64,000 nucleotides of DNA from Pararhizobium sp. (GTDB taxonomy: Bacteria > Pseudomonadota > Alphaproteobacteria > Rhizobiales > Rhizobiaceae): the NCBI GenBank assembly GCA_017794825.1, contig CP051237.1, positions 2,604,001 to 2,668,000 on the forward strand. The letters run 5' to 3'. Below are positions 37,447 through 46,381 of this stretch, piece by piece. Under the pieces are notes generated by a model, which saw nothing but the letters and a program-made list of their open reading frames with translations, had not been told where the DNA came from and made no database searches. The translations under genes were made by a program, and so were the position numbers. The first letter of the stretch is position 1. Every line of letters begins with the position of its first letter.

Positions 37447-37653
37447 CTATTGCTCAGACAGTTTCATGTCCGCTTCGTAGGTCTTTCCCGCCACGGTCTT
37501 TATCACGGCCTGCGCACATCGCATTTGTCCGTCCTTGTCGTCGAAGGCATAGGCGGGAGAGCCGTGCAGTTCCCACCCGTCGTTGAGCGCTTTCGTGACC
37601 TTGTGGCAGAAGCTCGAGTCATCCGGGCCGGTAAGCAGGCGATAGAGTTGCAT
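37447..37653 (-). CDS. DUF1737-like small protein
   Basis: A 68-residue protein. MQLYRLLTGPDDSSFCHKVT followed by ALNDGWELHGSPAYAFD resembles the short DUF1737 family, which has no known function. The start at 37653 is set by AGGAGA 8 bases upstream; the longer open frame is rejected because its upstream part has no such support. It converges with the WYL regulator with an 11-base gap. The next 291 bases, to 37944, hold no gene that I can support. Confidence 0.78.
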   Translation of the reverse strand: MQLYRLLTGPDDSSFCHKVTKALNDGWELHGSPAYAFDDKDGQMRCAQAVIKTVAGKTYEADMKLSEQ

Positions 37654-37944
37654 GATCAGTTCTCCTGTAAACTGGCCTTGGGAAGCAGCGTCGACGGTGC
37701 GACGAACGGCGGCGACACCCCGTCCGAAAGACAACCGAACGTCATGAGCGCTCGCTGCGGCAGGCATGGCGAATCCGCATGACATGGTGATACCGGTTTC
37801 ACGCCTGAAGACGTAGTGCAACAGCAATCTGACGGAAATGTCATGTGACCCCGGTTGAAACGGTTCTTCGAAATAGCCAATTGAATGAAAACCCTTCAAT
37901 CAGGTTGTCGGCTTCGGCGGCAATATCATTCCGGGGGAATCACT

Positions 37945-38175
37945 ATGGATCAGATTCGTTCTATTATCGTTGGCCTTGTCGGTCTGGCCGTGGCGGCGCT
38001 TGCCGTGGTGGTGTTCGCAACGGTCGGCGTCGCGATGATCGGCCTTACGCTCACTCTGGCCGGGGTTGGGCTGATCGCAGCGCGCCTTCGGAACAGATCC
38101 GCCCAGCGCGAAAGCAAACGGGGCGGTGATCCGCGTATTTGGAACGACGGCCGGGGCACCATCATCGACATGTAG
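37945..38175 (+). CDS. Small membrane protein of unknown function
   Basis: A 76-residue protein. Two hydrophobic segments (residues 5-24 and 26-42, rich in Val, Ala, Gly and Leu) form a hairpin, followed by a basic, polar tail ending [20 protein letters not shown] lies 6 bases before the ATG at 37945. No family is recognised. It precedes leuD by 137 bases and is probably unrelated to it. Confidence 0.65.
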   Translation: MDQIRSIIVGLVGLAVAALAVVVFATVGVAMIGLTLTLAGVGLIAARLRNRSAQRESKRGGDPRIWNDGRGTIIDM

Positions 38176-38312
38176 GCCTCCGAAGGCAAGAATCGCTTTT
38201 TGAGCCCTTCTTTTTCCGCGAGAGCTTTGATACATGCTTCGCATGCCTGGTGGCGGTCACGGTGTTTTCAGGCCGCCGCCGCGGGAAAAATGACGTTCAA
38301 GGATGTCTCGCC

Positions 38313-38918
38313 ATGAAGAAGTTCAGCCGCCTGACCGGCGTCGCCGCTCCGTTGCCGTTCATCAACATCGACACGGATATGATCATCCCAAAGGATTATC
38401 TGAAGACCATCAAGAGGACCGGTCTTGGCGAAGGCCTTTTCGCCGAAATGCGATACAATGAAGATCGAACGCCAAACGAGGACTTCGTTCTCAACAAACA
38501 GGCCTACAAGAATGCCAGCATCCTTGTCGCCGGCGACAATTTCGGTTGCGGTTCGTCGCGCGAGCACGCGCCGTGGGCGCTCATGGACTACGGCGTTCGC
38601 TGCATCATCTCGACCAGCTTCGCCGATATCTTCTACAACAACAGTTTCAAGAACGGATTGCTGCCGATCGTCGTAAAGCCGGAGGAGCTGGACGCGCTGA
38701 TGGAAGACGCTTCGCGTGGCGCCAATGCTACGATAACCGTCGATCTGGTTACCCAGGAGATCCACCGGCCCGACGGCGGCGTGATCAAGTTTTCGATTGA
38801 TCCGTTCAAAAAGCACTGTCTGCTGAACGGGCTCGACGATATAGGGCTCACCATGCAAAAGAGCCAACACATCGACCGGCACGAGGATCACCTGGCCAAT
38901 CACCGTCCCTGGCACTAG
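38313..38918 (+). CDS. leuD: 3-Isopropylmalate dehydratase small subunit
   Basis: A 201-residue subunit that, with LeuC, isomerises 2- to 3-isopropylmalate in leucine synthesis. The family segments [37 protein letters not shown] and [13 protein letters not shown] are all present. The upstream open frame is excluded because the ATG at 38313 matches the known N-terminus and length. leuC is not in the window; leuB lies about 500 bases downstream, after a RidA-like gene. Confidence 0.97.
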   Translation: MKKFSRLTGVAAPLPFINIDTDMIIPKDYLKTIKRTGLGEGLFAEMRYNEDRTPNEDFVLNKQAYKNASILVAGDNFGCGSSREHAPWALMDYGVRCIISTSFADIFYNNSFKNGLLPIVVKPEELDALMEDASRGANATITVDLVTQEIHRPDGGVIKFSIDPFKKHCLLNGLDDIGLTMQKSQHIDRHEDHLANHRPWH

Positions 38919-38992
38919 TCACGGCGAACGTCCGGCCTGTCCGGGAGAGACGGTCTGTCCGCCGATCCCGCCCCTTCCACTGCGGAGACGAG

Positions 38993-39394
38993 ATGCGCAA
39001 GTTGATTTCGACTGGCTCGCCACTGGAGAAGGCCGCCGGCTACTCACGCGCAGTGGTCCAGGACGACTGGTGCTTTGTAGCGGGCACGACGGGCTACGAT
39101 TACGACACGATGGTCATGCCCTCGACAGTCGAGGAACAGACCCGCAATGCGCTCTCGACCATAGAAAGAACCCTTGCCGAAGCCGGGTTCGATCTCGCTA
39201 GCGTCGTACGGGCGCAATACATCATAACGGACGCGGCCGATGCGGGCCGGGTCTTTCCTATTCTCGGTGAATTCTTCGGAGAAATCCGTCCGGCTGCGAC
39301 GATGCTGGTCGCTGGACTGATCAGACCGGAAATGCGCATCGAAATCCAGGTTACAGCCTATCGGGGCGAAGGCGAAACGAACGCGCCGCTCTGA
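38993..39394 (+). CDS. RidA family protein
   Basis: A 133-residue trimer-fold protein of the YjgF/RidA family. Canonical RidA hydrolyses reactive enamine/imine intermediates from PLP enzymes such as threonine dehydratase. The segments CFVAGTTGYDYDT, QTRNALSTIERTLAEAG and MLVAGLIRPEMRIEIQVTAY match the family. The active-site Arg position is in GLIRPEMRIEIQ. It lies between leuD and leuB, where a link to branched-chain amino-acid stress would make sense. ATG 38993 is preceded by GGAGACGAG. Confidence 0.88.
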   Translation: MRKLISTGSPLEKAAGYSRAVVQDDWCFVAGTTGYDYDTMVMPSTVEEQTRNALSTIERTLAEAGFDLASVVRAQYIITDAADAGRVFPILGEFFGEIRPAATMLVAGLIRPEMRIEIQVTAYRGEGETNAPL

Positions 39395-39433
39395 TCGCGC
39401 GATATAAACACTTGCATTCGAAAAGGATAATCC

Positions 39434-40546
39434 ATGACCAGCCGCAAACTTCTTCTTCTGCCCGGAGATGGCATCGGCCCCGAAGCGATGGCCGAAGTTC
39501 GCAAACTCATCGACTTCATGAATGACGAATGCAACGCCGGCTTCGAGATCGAGGAAGGCATTGTCGGCGGCGTCGCATATGATGCGCATGGGAAGGCGAT
39601 ATCCGAAGAAGACATGGCCAAGGCGATGGCGGCGGACGCCGTGCTTTTCGGAGCCGTTGGCGGTCCGAAATGGGACTCCGTGCCGTATGAGGTAAGACCC
39701 GAAGCCGGCCTGTTGCGGCTGCGCAAGGATATGGAGCTTTTCGCGAACCTCCGCCCGGCAATCTGTTACCCGGCGTTGGCCGAAGCCTCGTCGCTCAAGC
39801 CCGATGTCGTGGAAGGTCTCGATATTCTGATCGTTCGCGAACTGACCGGAGGGGTCTATTTCGGTGAGCCCAAGGAGATCATCGATCTCGGAAACGGACA
39901 GAAGCGCGGCATAGACACCCAGGTCTACGACACCTACGAGATAGAACGGATCGCCGGCGTCGCCTTCGAGCTTGCGCGCAACCGGCGCAACAAGGTCACC
40001 TCGATGGAAAAGCGCAACGTCATGAAATCCGGCGTTTTGTGGAACGAGGTGGTGACCAACACCCACAAGGAACGCTATTCGGACGTGGAGCTCGACCACA
40101 TGCTCGCCGACGCCGGCGGCATGCAACTGGTTCGCTGGCCCAAGCAATTCGATGTGATCGTCACCGACAATCTGTTTGGAGACATGCTGTCCGATGTGGC
40201 CGCGATGTTGACCGGGTCTCTCGGCATGTTGCCCTCGGCGTCTCTTGGCGCGCCGGATGGAAAGAGCGGAAAGCGCAAGGCGCTCTATGAGCCGGTGCAC
40301 GGCTCGGCTCCGGATATCGCCGGCAAGGGGATGGCGAATCCGATCGCCATGATCGCGTCGTTTGCCATGTGTTTGAAATATTCCTTCGATATGGTTGCGG
40401 AAGCGGATCGACTCGAAGCCGCGATTGCGAATGTGCTCGATCGGGGAATTCGTACGAGCGACATCGCATCCGGCGACGTGTCGATTGTTTCGACCGGGCA
40501 GATGGGCGACGAAATCGTCAAGGAATTTCGATCCCTGTCTTCCTAA
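39434..40546 (+). CDS. leuB: 3-Isopropylmalate dehydrogenase
   Basis: A 370-residue NAD-dependent enzyme that oxidises and decarboxylates 3-isopropylmalate. The N-terminus [14 protein letters not shown], the catalytic segment [11 protein letters not shown] and the metal/NAD region [17 protein letters not shown] and [15 protein letters not shown] are clear. The length is typical. It is followed by a palindromic hairpin that may end leu transcription. Confidence 0.97.
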   Translation: MTSRKLLLLPGDGIGPEAMAEVRKLIDFMNDECNAGFEIEEGIVGGVAYDAHGKAISEEDMAKAMAADAVLFGAVGGPKWDSVPYEVRPEAGLLRLRKDMELFANLRPAICYPALAEASSLKPDVVEGLDILIVRELTGGVYFGEPKEIIDLGNGQKRGIDTQVYDTYEIERIAGVAFELARNRRNKVTSMEKRNVMKSGVLWNEVVTNTHKERYSDVELDHMLADAGGMQLVRWPKQFDVIVTDNLFGDMLSDVAAMLTGSLGMLPSASLGAPDGKSGKRKALYEPVHGSAPDIAGKGMANPIAMIASFAMCLKYSFDMVAEADRLEAAIANVLDRGIRTSDIASGDVSIVSTGQMGDEIVKEFRSLSS

Positions 40547-40556
40547 ACGGAAAACG

Positions 40557-40582
40557 AGCCGGCTCTATATTGCGAGCCGGCT
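40557..40582 (+). terminator. Weak terminator-like hairpin after leuB
   Basis: AGCCGGCT (40557-40564) pairs with AGCCGGCT (40575-40582) around a 10-nt loop, but only TTC follows, not a T tract. It lies between leuB and the PAP2 gene, 20 bases before the latter's start. Confidence 0.4.
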
Positions 40583-40602
40583 TCAGGATCGGATAATTTT
40601 GT

Positions 40603-41445
40603 ATGAGCGTCGTATCGCTCAGGCGATTTGCGCAAAACGGCATTTTCTCGGATTCGGGCTTTCTTTCCCGGGTCAGGGACAACATCATCGCCAACCGCGA
40701 CTTCCTCAAACGGCGGTTCGACAATAACGCCACGATCGACGTCAAAGTCCTCGGCTGGCGCTACATGTTCATCATCGCCATGGTGGTGCTGCTGACGATG
40801 GTCGTGCTTGATGAACCGATCGGCAGCTATCGGGCCGATTGGCCACAGCCGCTGAAGAACCTTGCCCGAGCCTTTACCGACATCGGCAAGTCGGGATGGA
40901 TTCTGGCTCCATCCGGCGTCTTCATGCTCGGCTGCTACTGCCTGGACTGGGGCGGATTGCAGTCCCGGACGCGTCTGCTGTTTGCAAAGTTGATGGCGGT
41001 TTCGAGCTACATCTTTCTGTCCGTCGGAATTTCCGGTCTCCTGGCCTCCTCACTCAAATACGCGATAGGACGCGGACGACCCTTTCTCTACGATCGGGTC
41101 GGCGCCTTTGAATTCCGACCATTCTCCCTGGACGCCGCCTTCGCAAGCTTTCCTTCCGGACACTCGACCACCGCCGGCGCGCTGTTTGCGGGTATTGCAA
41201 TCTTCTTTCCGGCGCTGAGATTGCCGGCTCTCATTCTCGGGGTATGGCTTGCATTCAGCCGAGTGATTGTCGGCGTTCATTATCCGAGCGACGTTATCGC
41301 CGGCGTGGCCCTTGGCGCGTGGTACGCCTATTTTCAGGCGCTCGTCTTCGCCCGCTACGGCGTTATATTCACGACCGATAGCCAGGGGTGGCCGATCGTC
41401 CGCAAGGACTACTATCTTTTCAGGCCGCAGCGCGAGATCGGTTGA
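40603..41445 (+). CDS. PAP2-family membrane phosphatase
   Basis: A 280-residue membrane protein with a cytoplasmic N-terminal stretch and about five or six hydrophobic helices. The three PAP2 motifs are clear: KYAIGRGRP, FPSGHSTT and SRVIVGVHYPSD. Members dephosphorylate phosphatidic acid, undecaprenyl pyrophosphate or lipid A; the substrate here is not evident. The ATG at 40603 is accepted, though a weak Shine-Dalgarno leaves some doubt. It follows leuB by 56 bases. Confidence 0.92.
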   Translation: MSVVSLRRFAQNGIFSDSGFLSRVRDNIIANRDFLKRRFDNNATIDVKVLGWRYMFIIAMVVLLTMVVLDEPIGSYRADWPQPLKNLARAFTDIGKSGWILAPSGVFMLGCYCLDWGGLQSRTRLLFAKLMAVSSYIFLSVGISGLLASSLKYAIGRGRPFLYDRVGAFEFRPFSLDAAFASFPSGHSTTAGALFAGIAIFFPALRLPALILGVWLAFSRVIVGVHYPSDVIAGVALGAWYAYFQALVFARYGVIFTTDSQGWPIVRKDYYLFRPQREIG

Positions 41446-41491
41446 CTCCTTGCAAAACCATTGTAAAAGCGCTCTCGAACGGAGTCGCGAC

Positions 41492-41614
41492 ATGCACTTT
41501 TCTGACCGCAGTTTGAGAACCGGTCTGTTCCGCGCCGAAAGAGCGCCGGGACCGTGCCTGCGCGCGCGCCTTTCCACCAAAACGGCAACCAAAAAAACGA
41601 CCGTCAAGATCTGA
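41492..41614 (+). CDS. Possible 40-residue small ORF in the asd leader
   Basis: ATG at 41492 with GGAG 8 bases upstream opens a 40-codon frame (MHFSDRSLRTGLFRAERAPG...) that is Arg- and Lys-rich and ends before the hairpin of the asd leader. There is no homologue that I recognise and no coding bias test was possible. It could be a leader peptide or chance. Confidence 0.2.
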   Translation: MHFSDRSLRTGLFRAERAPGPCLRARLSTKTATKKTTVKI

Positions 41615-41632
41615 CGTCTCTGGCTTGTCCGT

Positions 41633-41692
41633 TCTCTTCCCGGTCCAGCCGGGGAGGCGAAGGCCTGCTTTTCAGGCCGGAACGGGAAGAGA
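41633..41692 (+). ncRNA. Structured 5' leader before asd
   Basis: TCTCTTCCCG (41633-41642) pairs with CGGGAAGAGA (41683-41692). Inside it, GGCCTG (41662-41667) pairs with CAGGCC (41673-41678). The nested structure ends 16 bases before the asd start, so it would hold the ribosome-binding site region near a stable hairpin. It does not resemble a lysine riboswitch or any class I know. Confidence 0.4.
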
Positions 41693-41708
41693 GACAGGAG
41701 AAACCGAA

Positions 41709-42743
41709 ATGGGATTCAAGATAGCAATCGCTGGCGCCACCGGAAATGTGGGCCGGGAAATGCTCGATATTCTGGCGGAACGCAATTTTCCGGCTGATGA
41801 AGTCGTGCCGCTGGCCTCCAGCCGCTCGGTAGGCAAGGACGTGTCCTACGGAGATCGCACGCTGAAGGTCAGGAACCTCGAAACCTACGACTTTTCCGGA
41901 ACCGACTTCTGCCTGATGTCGGCGGGCGGCAAGGTTTCGGAAAAGTGGTCTCCGAAAATCGGCGCCCAGGGTTGCGTGGTCATCGACAACTCCTCGGCCT
42001 GGCGTTACCACGCCGATGTGCCGCTTGTCGTTCCGGAAGTCAATCCGGACGCTGTCGAAGGATTTACCAAGCGCAACATCATCGCCAATCCAAACTGCTC
42101 CACGGCGCAGCTGGTGGTCGCTCTGAAGCCGCTCCACGACGCCGCGAAGATACGGCGCCTGGTCGTCGCCACCTACCAGTCGGTTTCTGGCGGCGGCAAG
42201 GATGCAATGGACGAATTGTTCAACCAGACCCGGGCTGTGTTTGTCGCGGATCCGATCGAGAACAAGAAGTTCACGAAGCGCATCGCTTTTAATGTCATTC
42301 CGCATATCGATGTCTTCATGGATGACGGGTACACCAAGGAAGAATGGAAGGTGCTGGCGGAAACCAAGAAGATCCTGGATCCCGCCATCAAGGTCACCTG
42401 CACTGCGGTGCGCGTTCCCGTCTTCGTCGGTCACGCCGAAGCCGTCAACATCGAGTTCGAAAATGAAATTTCTGCTGACGAAGCCCGCGATATCCTGCGT
42501 GATGCGCCGGGCTGTCTCGTTGTGGACAAGCGTGAGGACGGCGGCTACGTGACGCCGTACGAATGCGCAGGCGAGGACGCGACATTCATCTCCCGTATCC
42601 GCGAAGACGCGACTGTCGAAAATGGCCTCAACCTGTGGATCGTTTCGGACAACTTGCGCAAGGGAGCGGCGCTCAACGCAATACAAATAGCGGAATTGCT
42701 CGTGGCGCGGGGTCTCGTCACCGCGAAGAACAAGGCCGCCTGA
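41709..42743 (+). CDS. asd: Aspartate-semialdehyde dehydrogenase
   Basis: A 344-residue NADP-dependent enzyme that reduces aspartyl phosphate to aspartate semialdehyde, feeding lysine, threonine, methionine and diaminopimelate. The NADP motif GATGNVGREML, the nucleophile C130 in NPNCSTAQLVV and the segment YQSVSGGGKDAMDEL are visible. The longer open frame upstream is rejected because the ATG at 41709 gives the family start MGFKIAIAGATG and AGGAG lies 6 bases before it. A structured leader precedes the gene. Confidence 0.97.
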   Translation: MGFKIAIAGATGNVGREMLDILAERNFPADEVVPLASSRSVGKDVSYGDRTLKVRNLETYDFSGTDFCLMSAGGKVSEKWSPKIGAQGCVVIDNSSAWRYHADVPLVVPEVNPDAVEGFTKRNIIANPNCSTAQLVVALKPLHDAAKIRRLVVATYQSVSGGGKDAMDELFNQTRAVFVADPIENKKFTKRIAFNVIPHIDVFMDDGYTKEEWKVLAETKKILDPAIKVTCTAVRVPVFVGHAEAVNIEFENEISADEARDILRDAPGCLVVDKREDGGYVTPYECAGEDATFISRIREDATVENGLNLWIVSDNLRKGAALNAIQIAELLVARGLVTAKNKAA

Positions 42744-42836
42744 CTGTCGTCTGAGCAGGTCGAAGCGGACGGATCGGATTGAAAATTCGGTCCGTCTTGC
42801 GAAAAATCGATTTGTTGCCGATGTGAAACAGTTCAA

Positions 42837-42857
42837 ATATTGTTTACGCAACAATAT
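42837..42857. promoter_or_regulatory. Perfect 8-bp palindrome upstream of the MltB-like gene
   Basis: ATATTGTT (42837-42844) and AACAATAT (42850-42857) are exact inverse complements separated by TACGC. It lies in the 245-base gap before the transglycosylase gene, 131 bases from its start, with TTGACT (42867-42872) downstream. An operator is possible; no binding protein is suggested. Confidence 0.35.
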
Positions 42858-42988
42858 CCTATCCGTTTGACTTGCTTCTCCGTAGTATCCTACCCATTGA
42901 ATTGGAACGCCGCTGCGACAGATACCTGTTGTTTACACAGTTGCGGTAAAAATCAATTCGACAAAACAAATGAAAAAGGGGCTCTGTC

Positions 42989-43816
42989 ATGAATCGCCGT
43001 ATCGAAAAGGTCGCAATGGCAATCGGTCTTGCCGCAGTGATCGGAGTCGGAGGCGCCCAACAGTCCCTGGCCGCCAAATGCGGCAATAACGCCGCCGGAT
43101 TCAACACCTGGGTCGAGCAGACGAAACGGGAAGCCGCCGCAAAGGGTTTCAGCCAGTCAACGATCAACGAGACGCTGGGCAATGTCAGCTATCGCACGAA
43201 GACGATACGCCTGGATCGTAGCCAGTCCAGCTTCAAGCTGTCGCTGGATCAGTTCATGGCCAAGCGCGGCGCCAACGCAATCGTGGCAAAGGGGCGTCGC
43301 CTGAAGCAGCAAAACCAGAGCCTGTTCAACAGCATCGAGCGCAAATACGGCGTGCCGCCCGGCGTTCTGCTGGCCATCTGGGGCATGGAGACCGGCTTCG
43401 GCGGATATATGGGCAATGAAGACACGGTGTCAGCCGTTGCGACGCTCGCCTATGACTGCCGCCGGTCGCAATTCTTCACTGCCGAACTCTATGCCTTGAT
43501 GTCGCTTGTAGAGCGGCGCGAACTCACCCGCTCGCAAATGCGAGGCGCTGCGCACGGGGAACTCGGACACACGCAGTTCTTGCCTTCGAACTATCTGCGC
43601 TACGCGGTGGATGAAGACAGGAACGGCCGGCGCGATCTCGTCCGGTCGCGAACGGATGCGCTTGCTTCAACCGCCAATTATCTAAAAGCCCATGGCTGGC
43701 GTCGGGGCGGCGGGTATCAGCCGGGCCAGGCCAATTACCGGGCTATTCAGGCCTGGAATGCAGCGAGCGTATATCAGCAGGCGATCGCCATCATCGCCCA
43801 GCAGATAGACAGCTGA
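42989..43816 (+). CDS. MltB-like lytic murein transglycosylase
   Basis: A 275-residue exported enzyme (SLT_2 domain). A signal peptide is visible at residues 1-29, ending SLAA-KC with no clear lipobox. The catalytic Glu is E134 in LLAIWGMETGFGGYMGN. The segment GELGHTQFLPSNYLRYAVDE, with DRNGRRDL after it, matches MltB including its calcium-binding EF-hand-like loop. It cleaves peptidoglycan to 1,6-anhydroMurNAc products in the periplasm. The C-terminal peptidoglycan-binding domain of longer family members is absent. ATG 42989 has AAAAAGGGG 11 bases upstream. Confidence 0.92.
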   Translation: MNRRIEKVAMAIGLAAVIGVGGAQQSLAAKCGNNAAGFNTWVEQTKREAAAKGFSQSTINETLGNVSYRTKTIRLDRSQSSFKLSLDQFMAKRGANAIVAKGRRLKQQNQSLFNSIERKYGVPPGVLLAIWGMETGFGGYMGNEDTVSAVATLAYDCRRSQFFTAELYALMSLVERRELTRSQMRGAAHGELGHTQFLPSNYLRYAVDEDRNGRRDLVRSRTDALASTANYLKAHGWRRGGGYQPGQANYRAIQAWNAASVYQQAIAIIAQQIDS

Positions 43817-43832
43817 CCCAGAGCCCCGGGCG

Positions 43833-44492
43833 TCAATGATCCGGGCGGATAAAATCGCCCGTTTTCCAGTCCATAACCCAAAGTTCACCGGTCGAAATAT
43901 CGAACCAGGCGCCGTGGATGCGCAGCTTCTTCTGCTCCTCCAATATGCTGATGCAGGGGAAAGTGCGCAGATTGTCTATGGAGTGCCGGATGGAAATGCG
44001 CTCGAGAGCCGTCTGACGCTCCGCCGAGGTAAGCAGGGAGCTGTTTTGCAGTTCGGCGGCCACCGGTTTGAGCAATCCCATCCAGCGACCGATGAAGTCG
44101 CCGGGCGAAAGGGGTTTCAAGCTCGGATCGAGAGCCGCTGAAATACCGCCGCAACGACCGTGACCCATCACTACGATATCGCGGATGCGTAGCGACTGTA
44201 CGGCGAACTCCAGCGCAGCGGAGGTCGAATGGTACTCGCCATCCGGCGCATAGGGAGGAACGAGGTTGGCGACATTGCGCACCACGAACAGTTCGCCCGG
44301 ACCGGCGTTGAAAACAGTTTCAGGCGCCGCGCGTGAATCGCAGCACGCGACAATCAGTGTGTGCGGTTTCTGGCCGGCTTCAGCAAGATCGCGATAGCGA
44401 TCGCGTTCGTCGGCATACCGCCCCTCCATGAAACGCTGGTATCCGTTGAGAAGCTTGTCTGGAAATGTCTGCATGGCGTCAGTCTGTGTCAT
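43833..44492 (-). CDS. can: Beta-class carbonic anhydrase
   Basis: A 219-residue zinc enzyme that interconverts CO2 and bicarbonate. The zinc ligands are C50 in VACCDSRAAP (with the D52-R54 dyad), H111 and C114 in GHGRCGG. The preceding VVRNVANLVPPY is diagnostic. Alternative starts are GTG 44507 and ATG 44474; the ATG at 44492 is a compromise because no site has a well-spaced Shine-Dalgarno. It is the last gene of the minus-strand set CMD-like, small membrane protein, pdxY, can. It converges with the MltB-like gene. Confidence 0.93.
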   Translation of the reverse strand: MTQTDAMQTFPDKLLNGYQRFMEGRYADERDRYRDLAEAGQKPHTLIVACCDSRAAPETVFNAGPGELFVVRNVANLVPPYAPDGEYHSTSAALEFAVQSLRIRDIVVMGHGRCGGISAALDPSLKPLSPGDFIGRWMGLLKPVAAELQNSSLLTSAERQTALERISIRHSIDNLRTFPCISILEEQKKLRIHGAWFDISTGELWVMDWKTGDFIRPDH

Positions 44493-44518
44493 TTTGTGCG
44501 GGATCACTTTCCTTTAGG

Positions 44519-45406
44519 TCAGCCTGCTGCCTGTGGGGTCATGACGCGGCGCATATGCACCATGGCGAAAGGTCTCACGAGGCTCGAAACGTCTTTTTCG
44601 AGTGTAAGTTCATCGGCGCCCCGCTTGACGGTGCGCGCCAGTATCTCGAAAACCGTCGCCGTGGCGTTCTGCAACGCCTTTTCATCAGCTTCGCCATCGA
44701 GAATACGCGACAGAAAAGCGGCTGAAAGAAGGTCGCCAAGTCCATTCGGAGGATTGGCGATCTCACGGTGCTCCGCGAGCCAGGCCCGGTCGTCGCGGAG
44801 CAATAGATTTCCGATACTGCCGGCCATCATCGGAATTGCCGAAGTCGTGAGAACCCGTTCAGGTCCCAGCGTCGCCGCGGCGGTGACGATGTCATTGTTG
44901 CTGGTAATTTCGAAATCCGTAAGCCAGCCGAGTTCGAACCGATTCGGCGTGGCTATCGAAGCAATCGGCAACAGCGTGTCGCGAATGGCGCAGGCGATGT
45001 TTTCGGACACATAGAGACCGCCCCGGTCGCCGATGACCGGATCGCAGAGATAGAGCGCGTCAGGATTGAGTTTGCGGACCTCCGAGACCAGTCGAGCGAC
45101 GCCGTCCGCCTGTTCGTGATGCCCGAGATAGCCGGACAGGACGGCGCCGATTTCGCCCAGCCAAGGCGCCCGGCACAGATCATCGATGATCGCGGAAAAA
45201 TCGGAAATCGGCAGCATCGAGCGCGTGGAAGGCGAATGCCCCGGATGCCAGGGAAGCACGACAGTCGGCAGCGCCCAGACCGCGTGTCCGAGCGACTCGA
45301 GGGCGAAAACCGCCGCCCGATTGCCGACGGAACCACGCACCACATGGCTGGAAATCACCAGCACGGCGGGCCTATCCGCGTGCAATCTGTCTCCGTTGAT
45401 TGTCAT
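44519..45406 (-). CDS. pdxY: Pyridoxal kinase
   Basis: A 295-residue ribokinase-fold enzyme that phosphorylates pyridoxal in B6 salvage. The N-terminus VLVISSHVVRGSVGNRAAVF, the segment YLCDPVIGD and ATPNRFELGWLT match the PdxK/PdxY family. The GTGD catalytic motif is replaced by NGLGDLLSAAF; the Asp is kept, but the first residues differ. It starts 5 bases after the small membrane-protein gene and precedes can by 26 bases. yggS, another B6-related gene, lies elsewhere in the window. Confidence 0.92.
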   Translation of the reverse strand: MTINGDRLHADRPAVLVISSHVVRGSVGNRAAVFALESLGHAVWALPTVVLPWHPGHSPSTRSMLPISDFSAIIDDLCRAPWLGEIGAVLSGYLGHHEQADGVARLVSEVRKLNPDALYLCDPVIGDRGGLYVSENIACAIRDTLLPIASIATPNRFELGWLTDFEITSNNDIVTAAATLGPERVLTTSAIPMMAGSIGNLLLRDDRAWLAEHREIANPPNGLGDLLSAAFLSRILDGEADEKALQNATATVFEILARTVKRGADELTLEKDVSSLVRPFAMVHMRRVMTPQAAG

Positions 45407-45411
45407 CCGTT

Positions 45412-45654
45412 CTACCTGAAGAAATTAAAAAGCCAGATCGCAAGGACGACAAATACCACGACAGCAAGCCAGCGGCCAATGCGCGTTCCCCAGACTTCGA
45501 TCGGGTCCGACTGATCGGCGTCGGACGCCGTGAAATGGCCACGAACAGACTTCGTCCTCGTTTCGAGTTTCGGCGCATTGAGAAGACCGCCTTCATCTCG
45601 AAGTTTGTCGAGGTCGCGCCGGGCCCTCTTCGAAAGATCGTCCTTGTCGGCCAT
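45412..45654 (-). CDS. Small membrane protein of unknown function
   Basis: An 80-residue protein. Residues 1-58 are charged and polar (starting MADKDDLSKRARRDLDKLRDE), and 60-79 form one membrane helix (GRWLAVVVFVVLAIWLFNFF), so it is likely C-tail anchored with a cytoplasmic N-terminus. AAGGAAAG lies 5 bases before the ATG. It lies between the CMD-like gene and pdxY, with gaps of 14 and 5 bases, and is probably cotranscribed. No family is recognised. Confidence 0.75.
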   Translation of the reverse strand: MADKDDLSKRARRDLDKLRDEGGLLNAPKLETRTKSVRGHFTASDADQSDPIEVWGTRIGRWLAVVVFVVLAIWLFNFFR

Positions 45655-45668
45655 CGAGGCTTTCCTTG

Positions 45669-46244
45669 TCAGTTCTGACGAGCCATCCCGTGATACTCGT
45701 CATTCGGCCGCATATCCGTCGCCGCGGCCATGCGGTTCGACATGTTGAAGAATGACGCAGTAGCCGCAATATCCCAGATATCTCTTTCCGAAAAGCCGGC
45801 GCTGCGAAGAACGGCGCGATCTTCCTCCTCGATACGATCGGGTGATTGGGTCAGCTTGACCGCGAAATCGAGCATTGCCTTCTGTCGTGGATCGAGATCG
45901 GCGGCGCGGTAGTTCATCACCATCTGTTCGCCGAATATCGGGTCACCGGACAGGCTTCTGACGGCGGCTCCGTGCGCCGTCAGGCAGTAATAGCAGTGGT
46001 TCGTCGATGAAACGGCGACGGCGATCATTTCACGCTCAAGCTTGCTGAGACCGGATTCCCCAAGCATGAGGTCGTTGTAGAAGTCCGTGAACGCCCGCAG
46101 CTTGGTTTCGTCAAATGCGTAGGCAAGCAGAACATTGGGTATGAGGCCGAGCTTCTCCTTGCACTTGTCAAAATAGGCTTTTGTTTTGTCGCTGAGCTCT
46201 TCAGACGGCGGCAGTTCGAGTGCCGTTACCTGTTCTTTAGGCAT
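45669..46244 (-). CDS. Carboxymuconolactone-decarboxylase-like / peroxidase-related protein
   Basis: A 191-residue helical protein of the AhpD-like superfamily. The CxxC-type active site and its partner His are in SSTNHCYYCLTAHGAAVR, as in AhpD-like hydroperoxidases. The substrate is unknown. The start at 46244 follows a strong GGAGGAT Shine-Dalgarno and gives MPKEQVTALE; the longer frame is rejected. It is the first gene of the minus-strand operon leading to pdxY and can, divergent from gdh. Confidence 0.85.
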   Translation of the reverse strand: MPKEQVTALELPPSEELSDKTKAYFDKCKEKLGLIPNVLLAYAFDETKLRAFTDFYNDLMLGESGLSKLEREMIAVAVSSTNHCYYCLTAHGAAVRSLSGDPIFGEQMVMNYRAADLDPRQKAMLDFAVKLTQSPDRIEEEDRAVLRSAGFSERDIWDIAATASFFNMSNRMAAATDMRPNDEYHGMARQN

Positions 46245-46381
46245 GTTTATAATCCTCCCGGCTGCTGTTTCCATGGCGTTCCAACCTGCGTCCAAAAAGG
46301 AGTCGCCTGCCGTCACAGTTCTGATACCATCATGACAAATATTCAAAATGGCGAAGAAATCGCAAGAGCGGGGAGAGGGAA

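Noticed and set aside
37656..37880. 74-codon minus-strand frame upstream of the DUF1737-like gene
   Set aside because: Cys/Ser/Pro-rich, no family and no clear ribosome-binding site; likely chance in a non-coding gap.
39044..40300. 418-codon minus-strand frame opposite ridA and leuB
   Set aside because: Spans two real plus-strand genes and the gap between them; no domain or Shine-Dalgarno.
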